DNA from: Neopestalotiopsis rosae
Lineage: Eukaryota > Ascomycota > Sordariomycetes > Amphisphaeriales > Sporocadaceae
Direction: 5' to 3'
NCBI GenBank assembly: GCA_023078685.1
Contig: JALGAS010000009.1
Span: 3,100,001 to 3,164,000, forward strand
Length of the DNA stretch: 64,000 nt
The notes under the pieces are model-generated. The model had not been told where the DNA came from, searched no databases, and saw nothing but the letters and a program-made list of their open reading frames with translations. Made by a program: the position numbers and the translations under genes. Shown piece after piece: positions 1-11,290 of the stretch; position 1 is the first letter of the stretch; every line of letters starts with the position of its first letter.

Positions 1-1118
1 ACATTTTTTTGGCCGGTATCGAGAAGTGCTTTGGACACCATCTCTCACTGCCCAGTCTGCCAAAACCCATTCGGCTGGCTGCTTTTGTGTTTCGACAAGG
101 GTCATGGGACCACTATGTGCCGTGTCTTCCGTTTCACGTTTAATGAAAGCCTTTCTTACTGTCAGCATAGCTTTCTCTCCAGTGATGAGAATTCCAGAAA
201 TCTATCAGGATCAAGGATACATCCACCTCGGAGCTGACGTACTTGATTCATACTCAGGTTATGCCGGACTGTATTCTGCCAGCCCTTTTGCTCTGGTTCA
301 GTTTTGGCCGTGTTTTCTCGAAACCACTGATATATCTCCTGCACCGTCATAGCATGATCCTCTCGACTCATCAGAGCCTGGTAGATAAGCTGTACGTATG
401 GTCCGTCGGCTCTCTTGGCTTTGCCCGTGCCTAGACTGGTGCCATCTTCTCGTTCGCCTGGCTGTGGTGATCGTGGGACCTCGGTAACATCTGAGGAGCT
501 ACCATACGACTCATCAGATACAGGGGACAAGCTGTGATCCAGTACGGCCGAGCCAGTGGGCTCTGGCGTCATGGGCGGAACCTCGAACGACATCGACTTA
601 GGCTCTATAGTGTTTTCGGAGTAGCCTTTCATCGCAATGATCGGAGCGTCAATTTGTTGATTGAGCTTTTCGTCCGAAGACATGAGGGTTTCTACATGTA
701 AACGATTGAAATGAGTGAGGTCGGGCTTCCTCCATGCATTTTCTTGATACAAGTACTGCTGTGATACGACTGGTGACCAATGCTCAGGACTTGGACTTTG
801 GTATAATGGGGGCAGATTGCCGATAGTATGAAACCTGAGGGCCATATTTGTCGGTGAAGAGCCGCTGGCATACTCGAAGAAGTCGCAATCTCTTGGACAT
901 TGTGTAGTGCTCCATGTGTTCTGGAATGAGGAGTGTAATGAGTTGGGGCGTGACGGCCGATACTGAGAGACTGCGGCAATGGTCGCAGGAGGATAGTGGA
1001 AGTATTGTCCGAGGGAGAGCTCGGCGGGCTTGGTGACATGTGAGGGCAGGAAGGCTATATCGAAGACGGAGTAGTTACTCGTAGGTCTTAGTGACTGCGT
1101 CGTATATGTGTGCTGCAT
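1..1118 (-). CDS. Forkhead-domain transcription factor, 3' part beyond the window
   Basis: Sequence-specific DNA-binding regulator of the forkhead (winged-helix) family, expected in the nucleus. The model is exon 1118..243, intron 242..151 (GTACGT donor) and an exon from 150 running off the left edge. Residues before the domain are rich in Ser, Pro and Thr. The domain opens with DGPYVQLIYQAL, contains helix 3 as GWQNTVRHNLSMNQ, and after the intron continues AFIKRE, then a wing segment with EWVLADWAVRDG. The intron cuts just after the recognition helix. An earlier in-frame ATG at 1193 exists; I prefer 1118 because the extra residues look random, but this is not certain. The subfamily is not assignable. 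The family call is strong; the start is uncertain and the C-terminus is missing. Confidence 0.85.
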
Positions 1119-1667
1119 ATTGTCTATAATCGAGCCTGTTGAAGTATGTCCACCGGTTAGCCAGTTGCAAAACATCAATAATATATCGAGCAATCACTGC
1201 TGCTGGGGATACGCACAGTCGTGATGAAGTCCTTACTTCACGTGGTGCGAGCTAGTTCGAGATGAAGAACAATTTCTCTCGTAAGATCAAACTAAAAGGG
1301 CATTTGTCAATTGCCGAATACAGACTGTTGAGTTGATTATTTGCGGCTTCTTATACTTTCGTCAACGCTCATAGAACATGGAAAAACTCGACAGGTTGCA
1401 ATGAATGGAGTCAAAGAGATACGGTGGGCCATCATCGAATTCCTCATGTCAGATTGAAGTCCAAAAGTAGAAACAGGTACATAATGAGTGCACATGAAAG
1501 TAATATGCATTGGAGCTGGTTTTGTCAATGGAACGAAGCTAGAATTGATCTCATCACATTCATGGGAATCAATATCTCGCCACTATCCAGCTGCTATAGT
1601 TGAGCCCCGAGCTGCAATAATAGTTGAAAGATCCCTTCAAAGTCTCTTTTCGACACACCGCAAATTG
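1119..1667. other. Gene-free stretch upstream of the forkhead gene
   Basis: This is the presumed promoter side of the forkhead gene. I see no convincing coding frame or RNA gene in it. Confidence 0.5.
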
Positions 1668-2889
1668 TCTACAGTAGACAAATATTTCTACTTTCATCAC
1701 CCCGCTGACAGCGTCCGTTTCGAGCTCCGCACCCGGATGCCGGAGTTAGGACCCACATAAGCCTGGTCCGCGGGCTTCCGTCGACTCGGCATAGCTCTCA
1801 TTCAGTTTCCCTGAAATCCGGAGCCGGCTTTCGAGACTTTTCAGACAAGCTGAACTTTGAAGGAGGTCATATCGAGGGAAACTACAATTTCCATCGTGGG
1901 TCTGATTGCCACGTTTGGGGTCTCATCAGACAGATTGCGCATGAAAATATATCATTGTGTCAGGGTACTTTTAGACAAAGGCAGAGTCCGAGTAGGGTGA
2001 TTAAACAGTTTTGTGTGTGCTGAGCAGAGCACATAACAGCTACGAATTGTCTTGCTTCACATTGTGTTTGGGATTCAATTGCGTGAGTTTCAAGTATACC
2101 GTAAATATCTCGGGCAATCGCTGATTATGTCGGCAAGGACGGAACTGTTGGTTGCCACGCATCAAGTGTACTCCACGTGAGCGTGTGCATGGGCTCGAAA
2201 AGACCTCGAGACGGTCAATAGCTAACGATTTCTACCTATACCCATCCCAACATTGAGCTTCGGGACGATAGTGCTGATCCACTTCAGCAGACCCAAGTGG
2301 CACTGGATTACGCAAGCCAAACTCTAAAATTCAACATAGTGGGGACTGCATGCTGTCTTGGAGCTTGGCTCAAGTTGCTAGCAGCTGCAAGGATGGGATG
2401 TACTTCCTCATTGAGCCCGGCGCAGTCCGATAGACTACTAGGGTTCTCTTCCGGAATTGTATAAATTTCGTGGAGGTCCCCCTGACATTCCTGTCTTTAG
2501 TGTACCAGACTGTCGGGACATGAACTATCGCAACAAGAAAGCAGCACATGCGAGAACAGTGGACGGATCTGTGCTTGGAGTACACTTCTAGCATTGACGG
2601 AAGAACCTTACTCATGTCACATTCTGTCCCAAACGAAGCAGAACGAATTCCTCTACGACATACACCGACGATGTACGGTAAAAGCGCTGTGCAAGAGCAT
2701 GATATCAATATCGATTAGACAACTTGCAGGTGTACAGCTGCCATCACGATACAGGATGTGTTCTGGAATTGCAACGTCGGACCTCGCTGGTAGCTTTCTG
2801 GATCCGAGTGTCATTCACGTAGCCGATGCATCACCGACAAACAAATACGATATCGCTATTGAATCACACGAGTCATGATCCATTCCAGT
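1668..2889 (+). repeat. 1.2-kb dispersed repeat, copy A
   Basis: Direct-repeat partner of 31459..32657. Long blocks are nearly identical, for example around 1725-1770, 1980-2260 and 2440-2880 against 31525-31570, 31780-32050 and 32220-32640. Between the blocks are small indels and one replaced stretch at about 2345-2430. Both boundaries are gradual and no terminal repeats or target duplications are visible. On the - strand, the segment matching a longer open frame in copy B is broken here by an in-frame stop and small indels. Copy A is therefore the more decayed copy. Part of it (2441-2580) recurs in the minisatellite elements further right. Confidence 0.85.
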
Positions 2890-3518
2890 ATGTCGTAGAG
2901 CTATCCACTACGACGCGGGACGGGCCCTGGAATCTCAAATACGGACTTCATCCGTGTATTGTGAATCAAATCCCCGCAGACCAACAATATCATGGGCCCT
3001 AGCTTCGGATTTCCGGATCCTCATTGTGTATTTTGCCGTACTGTAGTAAAAGCGCAAAACCAACAAGGATCCAGAACCGTGTCGATGTGGATCTTACGAC
3101 CGAACTCCGCTGCGCGTGTGTACCGGATCCCATTACTTTCGCCGTTATCATCTGTCCTAGAGCAGCATGGAACTGTAGATGACTTGGAGTGTTCCGCGTG
3201 GAGATTATATCCAACTCCCGTACAAGTTACAGAAGCACTGAATGGATACAGAAATCAATTTCGTAGACAATTGTCTCCAAAGCGCCGATCTCGTATTGCA
3301 AGGGTCAAATTGATACCCCGACCAGATGATACATGAAATATGCTCTTGATATATAATCGTTCATGGCTGCTCTTTCCTTGACTTTTTTCTTGTCCCTATC
3401 CACGTCGTTGCCGTGTACTATTCCATGTTTCAGTAATATGATTACTGAAAGTACGTAACGCTTCTTCGCTTGTTACATATCTTGCACTTCCTGTCCTCGC
3501 TGTGCCCAAACACACAAC
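2890..3518. other. Gene-free stretch
   Basis: An ATG-initiated frame of 114 codons lies at 2992-3336, but it has no recognisable domain and no splice context, so it is not called as a gene. Confidence 0.4.
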
Positions 3519-4405
3519 ATGCATACAAAGCAGCAAAAGGTTAAACTGTGCAGGAGCGGTCCATCGCTTCTGCGTAAGACACAGGCTCTCGGCGAAAAGG
3601 CCGATGTCTTCAGCCTTGCTGTGTATTACAACGTCACCTGCGATAGAATGGAGGTCATGGTACATCTTCCTGAGGGGGAGAAATTGCCAGATTTAAACAG
3701 ACTGGTTCGTAGTCGTTAGCCGTCATGATGCATTGGAATACCAGTGCTGATGTCAACAGGTCGCAAATGTTCTTCAGCGCAATCGTCAAAAAGCTTATGG
3801 TCGAGCTCGCCCCACTCCCAAAATACCCGATTTGGGGTCTTCACGAGGAGGCACTGATGCTGCTGGCATGCACCAGCAACGAGTCCTTCCACGACCAAGC
3901 TATCGCGGGGAGACAGTCAGCGATAAGGATAACGGCAACCAGGGTGGAGACATTGCAGCACAACATTCTTTATCACCCAGCTCAGTTCACACCGGTAGGC
4001 GCAACCCCAACCACAGTATGTGCTGTCTAAGACGAGGTTTGGTGATGAGACCAACAACAGGGCTAATTTCACCTTATAGACACAGTAGGGAGCTCAGATG
4101 ATGAAAGCCAACTCATCATGAGCTCTAGGCGCAGCAAAGCGACCGGGGCAGATGCAGAGGACGATTTGGTGTACTATCGGACAAAGGGGCAAAGTAATAT
4201 AAGCGCTGAAGCACAATCGCGTAAAGCGGCCAAGGCAACGTCGGTACAGCATCGTGGCGGCCAATCTCATATATTGGGTCAGAGAATTGGTGCGCACCCA
4301 ACGCAACTCAACAGAAGATTTCTGGCTCGTAGAATCTTGCGGCTGCTGAAGAAGATGCCAACGAGACCAGATAGATGCAAACCTACAATAGTTGGCGCTG
4401 CTTAA
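3519..4405 (+). CDS. Divergent MADS-box-like protein
   Basis: Model: exons 3519..3704, 3760..4015 and 4080..4405, giving 255 aa. Introns are 3705..3759 (GTTCGT...CAACAG) and 4016..4079 (GTATGT...TTATAG); phases fit exactly. Residues about 12-45 (GPSLLRKTQALGEKADVFSL) resemble the core of a SRF/MADS domain, where a basic segment with paired Lys/Arg is followed by a hydrophobic strand. Short divergent MADS-like proteins of this sort are common as orphans in ascomycetes. The remainder is Ser-, Arg- and Gln-rich with no domain. If the assignment holds it would bind DNA in the nucleus. The start has a good context (CACAACATG). The exon model is well supported; the family call is an inference from one motif. 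Confidence 0.6.
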
Positions 4406-4623
4406 ACACATCTTCTACTGCTATTGATGTCAATCAAATCGCTGGAACCGAAAGTGATTGCACGTCTTATCGAACCCATGTGATTCTCAAGCCTGGTGAG
4501 CATCCAGGGCTCCCATCCAATACAATCAAGTCTTGTGAATGCTAGGACGACAATATCTTACAGAGATGTGTATTGAGACATAGCGCGGCCGTTCGTACTC
4601 CATCACACAAGTCGACTTTCATT

Positions 4624-5096
4624 TTAATGTAGTCGCACCGCTTCCAGTCTCTCGACCACATTTCGTAACTTGATGCAGGTGATCTCCAGGCTCTCGAGTG
4701 CATCTTTCATCATCTCCAAATCATCCATTGCATCAGTGCTTTTTCCGCCAGATGAAACGCTTTTGCCAACGTCGCTGTCCTCCGAAACGGTCGTCTCCGT
4801 CTCATCGGCAATGAAATCTGCGAGGCTTTCTCCATCGTCAGAGCCGTCTGTAGATCTTTCTGACGGGTCTGATTCGTCTGTATCGTCGCTATACTCTTCG
4901 ACTCCTCGACGATATGTCAGTTAGGCTCAATCAATTCGAAGAAGTCACCTCTGAACGCACTGTATGCCGGAACAGAGTCGGTCCTCGTAAAGTGCAATGG
5001 ATCGATACCAGGCATCGTGTCAATGCTCGGGAATGTCTTGCCTGGATGATTGAAGAGAGGCAGTGGTATGTGAAGGAAACTCCGGATCAAAGAGAT
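4624..5096 (-). CDS. Acidic coiled-coil protein, 5' end unresolved
   Basis: Two - strand exons join in frame: 5096..4949 and 4904..4624, with a 44-bp intron 4948..4905 (GTGACT...GTCGAG, branch CTAAC). The upstream exon opens after an AG at 5097, so a 5' exon is missing from the model; open sequence at about 5169-5375 may supply it, but no donor there gives the right phase. The encoded C-terminus is strongly acidic and Ser-rich (DDTDESDPSERSTDGSDDGE) and ends with a predicted coiled coil (about 35 residues with Leu/Met heptads) just before the stop. No family recognised. The composition would suit a nuclear or scaffold protein, but that is only inference. Confidence 0.5.
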
Positions 5097-6051
5097 CTAG
5101 CATTTATGTAACGCTATAGCAACCTATTTGAACTCTGGATTGAAACATCCTGATTCAGCTCTGTATACTTAACACATAAAACCAGCACAATACATTCTTC
5201 CAGTTTTAGATCGCTCCACTTCTCTATTTTCGGATTCTCCCAAGTTATGTCCTTCTAGAAGTGAATCCACTTTGGCCCTTGTGGTATTAAAGGAGTGCAC
5301 AAGACGAGTCCATCTGGTGTGGCACACGAGAGAACTCGGTAAATTACAAAATCCAGAATTGGCAAATGCCGACACAATACACAGACCATGTCGACCTAAT
5401 ATTGTATAATATTTAGATTAATTCCGTTTTAGATACTGATAAGTCCAATGTAATTCGTTAATTAGTAATCAGTCCTCACGTTGGCGGTTTGCCGGGGGAA
5501 TCTTGAAGAGCAAGTATGAGCTCTTGCTAAAATGGGATGATGAAGAGAAGATATCAATATGGCAAATGTGTACACCCAGCTTTGTATACAGAGTAAAACC
5601 GTATCGCAAGGATAATCGAATAGAGAGTGGATTCAATACGACTTGGATTCAAAATAGAGAAGATTTCAAGATGGTCTACTTCCGAAAAAGAATTATATGT
5701 AAACAAACAAACTTGATAACCCTTCCCGTTTGTCACCTAATGGGTATCACAATGCACCAGCAGCAAGTGGCGCATCAGGCGTTACCTTATATATTACTCA
5801 ATGGTACAAATGGTGTCTGTTCCCAGGTTATCTCACCTTTTATACTTAGCAGTGGTGAAAGGTTTCATGATCAATCTATATTGACTCTCACCTGAGCTAA
5901 TACGAAGGGGAGTAAGTGATCGTAAACGCAACGAAAGTAGATTGACTTGATCCTGTAGAGCTACGAAAGAGATTCGCTGAAGAGTTATCTGATACACTCA
6001 AACAAGTGATCTGCGGAGATTATACTACGTCATGTCACAGCCGTCTCGACC
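5097..6051. other. Stretch without a supported gene
   Basis: A 130-codon frame (5503-5895, +) has no recognisable motif. Just upstream of the next gene, 5960-6010 could encode a short exon (ELRKRFAEELSDTLKQ) ending at a GT, with an AG at 6040, so the following gene may have a 5' exon here. I could not fix this. Confidence 0.35.
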
Positions 6052-6408
6052 ATGGCCGAGAAGATGGTGAAGTTCCTCGTCGAGGCCCTCGACGTCGTCA
6101 TGGACGAGAGTGCTATCAAGGCGCTCACTTCAACCATCGAGGCGACATTCACTAACTTGAAGGAGAAGTCCTTGAATGGATCCTTAGACTTCAGCAAGTC
6201 TAGTGACGAGCATAATTCGTCTTGTGAGTATCGTATTCGGTTTGCGTTTCCTAACCCGGACTTGCCTGATTACTTCCATAGTCTGGTGACGACTATTAAG
6301 TTGGAGGCGGACGTGTCTTCGGAGTCGGAGTGGTGGGTTTTGGTTGCATCTTCGTCAAAGAGTTTCTCCTCCATGATTGATGCTATGGAGCTGGTCGTTA
6401 ACTTATGA
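6052..6408 (+). CDS. Small protein resembling the Cyt-like pore-forming domain
   Basis: A 118-aa open frame with a strong start context (CGACCATGG) and no intron. The protein has an N-terminal amphipathic helix (about 1-35), a Lys/Ser-rich turn, then strands including YRIRFAFPNPDLPDYF (about 60-75) and a final strand after SSKSFSSMIDAM. This order and spacing recalls the C-terminal part of the Cyt-like (Bac_thur_toxin) domain, which also occurs in fungal haemolysins of the volvatoxin type. Those proteins are about 200-250 aa, so this one would be a truncated or N-terminally unmodelled version. Whether it forms pores cannot be told from the sequence. No secretion signal is seen. The gene itself is likely real; the family call is tentative. 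Confidence 0.55.
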   Translation: MAEKMVKFLVEALDVVMDESAIKALTSTIEATFTNLKEKSLNGSLDFSKSSDEHNSSCEYRIRFAFPNPDLPDYFHSLVTTIKLEADVSSESEWWVLVASSSKSFSSMIDAMELVVNL

Positions 6409-8236
6409 GAGGTTTCAAGTGCCCCAAATAGTTATTGTTATGGGAAGTGGAATCACTGGATTGGCTCGTTCCGCTTTTAATTCCTTTGTTAACTATCAGG
6501 CGCGCATAGGGGTAGGCTATCTACTGAGAATTCTACAGTATGGAAATTGATTGTTGGTGTATCATCGTTGTGTCCTCAGTCTAAGCTTGGTATCCTGTTT
6601 CCAATTCGGATGTTGAGCTGGCATAGTTACCATCGGGGTCAAATCGGTGCAGGTCTTTTTAATCCCCAGACGTCCGCGGCGATCGCAGATGTGCGTCCTT
6701 ACCTGAAAACCGAATGCAGATAGAGGCAGCAAAGTAAAAGCGGGTATGGAAGCTGAAGGTATACACGTCGGTCCTTAGAGCAAACAACACGTTCTAGAAG
6801 CACATGTTGGGCAACAAAGACAGCTGAGGAGGTCCCTGGAGGTGAACTATCCCTGTTTGGATTCCTCGTGAGGCCTCCGCTATTAATGGAAACAGGCAAA
6901 TAGGTATGCACAGCTGGATCGAACATCGATTATGCCATGCTCTCCGCGACCACCAACACTTTTCCCAAATTTGTTCAAGAGTTATCTTGCCCATCCAAGG
7001 GGCTTGGCCTTGGTACAGGGCAGATAACGTGGAACCAGGGCGTCATGAATATGACGGCACTCTTCTATGCCGCTGTATCAAATCTCTTCCTTGGGTGAAT
7101 TGGAAATGATGGAACTGGGAGACCGTTGTCCTGACGCTCTGCAACGGCTGGGCTGGTGAATTGCATTCATCGCCCGATCCGTGCCTAGAGGCCAGCGAGC
7201 ATCCCTGAGGAATTCCCACGACTACACCCTCAATTCCCATGGTGCAAGACGTAGTCAATACCAACTGAGCTCACAAATAATGCCGAGACAAGGCGACTGG
7301 TCTAGACCACCATGGATTTCGAGAATCGGTTCGCAATATGCAGTACTTTTGACGCTTCACCGAGAAAAAATACGTTCGGTGTGGGAAGAAAATATGCATA
7401 GATTTAACGTTTTGATCGAGTCATTCAAAGAAGTCGGGACATTCGGGTTATTCAGCCCCGGGATTGTAGAGGGGGGCTCTCGCACACCTTCTGTATATCA
7501 TTCATGGGGTCCAAGCTATATACTCCGTCCGTGTCAATGCAGATCGCGAGTTAATCTGTTCGATCTCTTGACATGACAGCTTTGGCGCTGGTTAAAGTTT
7601 CAAAATGCATGGAATGGTCTCCCTATCGGACAGCATCCATTCCAACACAACGCTACTAATCGGTAGCAATTCTATGGCCGACGGGATGCGGGCTGCTGGT
7701 TGCGCATGAGCTGAAAGAATCAGCCTTGTAAGTACTACCGAGATACCGCATAAGTCCCGTGTTACGCGTCACCGTACCAATTAAACGGGTCGGGAGTTGA
7801 TTAGAACAACACCGAACACAGCCACGATATGCCCAGGTCCTGGACATGATATCTGATAGAACATTATCTTCCTGTTCTGTCAAAACTGGAATTACTAGGC
7901 AACTAAGTAGTCGAGCCCACACCAACTGGACATATCCCGTAACTACCTGAATAGTCATGCGATTCACAAGATTAGGTTTTGGACTATTTTGTGCTCCATC
8001 TGGATCCTATTATTCAAACTTCCCACCCACCCACAAGTTACAGTGTCTCAGTCTACAGCAAGCTTTCAACTTGCTGTTGGCTGTGAGCATGATGGACAAC
8101 TTTGAACATAAATAATCCATCAATTATCGTTATTGGTAGGGTATAAGAAGCCAGTATCAATCAAACAGTCACATCTCTGACAATTTGGTTCTAGAAGACT
8201 TTCGAATCAACGAGCAAGTACTCAACTTTTCAAGCC
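6409..8236. other. 1.8-kb stretch without a supported gene
   Basis: Only short overlapping frames occur on both strands, with no splice signals that extend them and no protein motif I recognise. The last 150 bp include the CT-rich leader of the next gene. Confidence 0.5.
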
Positions 8237-10702
8237 ATGTCAGCTGAAGGATTGTCATCAGTAGATGTTGACACCCACGTCCACCTCGGCTTATGGACGG
8301 ACTGGTCTCGTGGAGCAGTCTTTGGCCGCACGTTGACCATGACCCGAGGAAATGCCAACTTACTGATCGCTTTCACCGCATCTTTTGTTGCAATCGTGGC
8401 AACCCGCTTCTGGAGGATTCTTTGTTTGGCGATTCACAGGTAAGTGAATAACGTTTCTCGTGTTTCTGTTTTTAATTGTTTTCTGCTTCTGGCGAATCAC
8501 GTCATTTTGAAAACGGCCGCGTGGATATTGGTCCTTCTAATGCTCTACTGACTTTGTTGGCCTGGAAGGTGCTCCTCTACATCTCGCCCCGTTAATGCCC
8601 TTTATTGTCAGCAACAGGTTATTCTACGAAACTCTTCTGCTCCTGAAAATGGCTCTGAATCACTCCTGCGTCTATTGTGGGCGTGGCGTCACAAACCCTT
8701 TCGACAATTGATGCATCTTATTGGTATCCTCAGCATTGCACTTATCACTGCGGCAACTTTTATAGCCGCTGGTGGATTCTCCTCGCTCATCTCCTCAGCA
8801 GTCGGAGATGTTATACTAATCGATAGCACCAACTGTGGCTTCATTTCATACCAGAATGCTACGAACTTTACATCGTTAGGCGGTCTCGCGCTTCAGTTGC
8901 ACGGGGAGCGCCTCAGTAATGCTCTGAATTATGCTCGGCAGTGTTATTATACGAACAGCTCGGGAATGCTAGGGTGCGCACGCTTTGTGACAGAACGGCT
9001 CGTGTGGACTGAGGACACCAGCGCCCCTTGCCCGTTCCATGACAGCATATGCAGGACGAAGGACTCGAACATACGTCTTGATACAGGCCATATTGACAGC
9101 AATAATGACCTAGGGTTCAATGCGCCCGGTGATCGCAGGTCTACATCGAGACGTGTGCTATCCTGTGCACCACTTATTACAGAAGGATACACGAGCCTTG
9201 ACAACACCACGGTGAATGCACCGTTCATTCGATATCATCATGGCTATTGGCAAAGTGGAACACTAGAAGATCACAAGAGCCTGAATTGGTCTTACAGGAT
9301 GGCTGACCTGGAATCTCAAAACGCGCGTCACCAGGGTTTTACTTCCACCAAAGGCCTCAATTTCCGACTTGTGTGAGATATTCAAGGGGATATGATATAG
9401 AAACGCGCTAACATTCCCTAGAGCCGTACCATCGATGACAATGCGTGGCCGGCCGTATACCCAGAATGGATGGAGATTTACCCCATCACCTGGAATCCAG
9501 CGATCGGATGGTGATATCGCCATTGTCTATTTATCGAGCGACGGCGTAATGTTCAATCAGCGTATGGAAGATGAGTGGTATCGTGCCACGTCTCCAGGCA
9601 ATCTGTCGGCTGCAGCACCAAGCAGCAACGTTTCTAAGGAATATTGGAGAACAGAGGAACCAGCATCCCCGCTCGGCTGCGTTATGCAGCATCAGTATTG
9701 TAATCCAGCGCTCCCCAAGGGCTCAGACTGCGGACCACTCGCAAGCTTCTACGATGCAGTTGCAGGTGCTCTCCCACTGTTCAACTCCACTGACGAGGGG
9801 AAATTTCGTTTACAGTGGACATTTTTCATGCATGCCTATGGCCTAGCTCAACTATCCGAGCTCATAAATCACCTAGGCGCAGCAAGTCTTTCATCGCAGT
9901 CACAATTATACGACGGCATCCAGTACAGCTTATCTCCAAGGACTCAATGGAAAAAGGATGTCACCTACTGGTTCGCTACAATGTCAGCTGCTTTGCAAGC
10001 TGCATATCTCAACACTGTGATCGGCCCAAATAACTCAATCTTTGACGATATACGAGTAACTCCTAGAAATGATGTGGAGCAAGATTTCTGCAACAGTCAG
10101 GTATGCAAGTTGCTCCATATGCTACCAGTCATTCTAACAATCGTGTGCAGAAAGCTCGAAGTTCGAAATATGCGTCTTTCAGCGTTTTTGGAGTCTGGTT
10201 TAGTTATGTGACTGGAGGGCTCATTGTTTTCATCTCCTGTTCAATTGAGTTTCTACTAGAGTTCTTGCACAAAAGGTACGGATACCAGACATATCGACAA
10301 TTGGAGTGGACGACGAATCAACAGCTGCAACTTTTGCGCCTCGCGCAAGAAGAAGCAGGATACGGCATTTGGACAAAATGCACTGATTTCGTCCCAATCA
10401 CTATCACAAGTGATGACGAAAAGCTTGGTGGTTTGAACGTGGCTCAGGTCGACCATCCGTGCATCGAGAGGATGGAGATCCAAAATGCAGCTAGACTGAG
10501 TCATCGTATCGAGACATCAGACAACAAAGCCGCGGCCGCACCTTTTGTGAGTGTGGCAACGATGAATACCGAAGAGCCGATCGAACTTTGCGCGACGCTT
10601 GGTGGGGAATCGTTGGAAGAGATCCTCATATCGCCGACGAGCACAGTTGTAGAAGTGCCGGATGGCGAGGAGGTAATGGGAAACATTTACGTGGAGCCAT
10701 GA
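8237..10702 (+). CDS. Large fungal membrane protein of unknown function
   Basis: Exons 8237..8439, 8569..9372, 9422..10100 and 10151..10702 join without phase conflict into 745 aa. Donors are GTAAGT, GTGAGA and GTATGC. Membrane segments are visible near residues 35-55 (LLIAFTASFVAIVATRFW), near 120-140 (LIGILSIALITAATFIAA) and in the last exon (VTGGLIVFISCSIEFLLEF). Between the second and third lies a large loop with many potential N-glycosylation sites (for example NATNFT), suggesting an extracytoplasmic domain of about 420 residues. The C-terminal 140 residues are hydrophilic and probably cytosolic. The pattern matches a widespread ascomycete membrane family with no known function. It precedes the HET gene on the same strand; a functional link is not implied. 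Confidence 0.85.
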
Positions 10703-11290
10703 TCAAACATGATGGTATGCTTGGTTACGAGCAGTGTCGAGGCATAAAGTTCGGTCTTTTCTATTACTCTCATAGTCTGAACGGAGGAGTAGAGTAATTT
10801 GATGTAATCCCTTTACTTATGTAGTGTCACCAGTATCCCAATGCAATTCATTGCCAGTCTGATTTCTAAGTTCCCCAGCTTAGCATGGAGCTTTCTATGG
10901 GGTAGATGCTATACTCTGCTGTACTATATCCGGGAAAGTGAAATTCATTCATCCACGATTCATAATCGGCCCCCCCACAACTAAAAAAAAAGCTTCACCT
11001 TGGACCATCTTCAATACAACGGCTTTCCGCACCCCATGAACTCATATCACTACACTGGGGGTTTTCCGACTTGTGACCTCTGACATGACGGTATGGCTGG
11101 AAGATCTGACAGGTGCAGCCAAGTGGGGGCGGCATGGTTGCATCAGCCCAATCGCACCCCTGCTACAGCTGAAGTGGAGTAGTGTAAGCGAAGCTGAAGT
11201 CGCTTGTCTGATTACATATCTGCTTTCTACGGGCCACGTTGGTCTGACAACTTCTTCTCAATCACTAAATCATGTGCACGATATCACAAG
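10703..11290. other. Intergenic stretch with a dispersed repeat
   Basis: Downstream of the membrane-protein gene. Apart from the repeat at 10858-10975, a run of C followed by a run of A near 10972-10990 is the only notable feature. No gene is supported. Confidence 0.5.
10858..10975 (+). repeat. Dispersed ~115-bp repeat, copy 1
   Basis: Matches 24465..24580 in the same orientation. Shared blocks include CCAGCTTAGCATG, GAGCTTTC and TTCATCCACGAT at equal spacing. Both copies lie about 160 bp past the stop codon of an unrelated gene. Confidence 0.75.

Noticed and set aside
1668..2889. RIP (repeat-induced point mutation) as cause of copy A/B differences
   Set aside because: By eye the differences include transversions and indels as well as transitions, and no strong C-to-T bias with TpA excess is obvious. 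A dinucleotide count would decide; a high TpA/ApT index in the copies would revive the idea.
2992..3336. 114-codon ATG frame after repeat copy A
   Set aside because: No motif, no homologous context and overlapping open frames on the other strand.
7181..7576. 131-codon + strand frame in the 6.4-8.2 kb gap
   Set aside because: No domain, odd composition and no splice signals; treated as chance.
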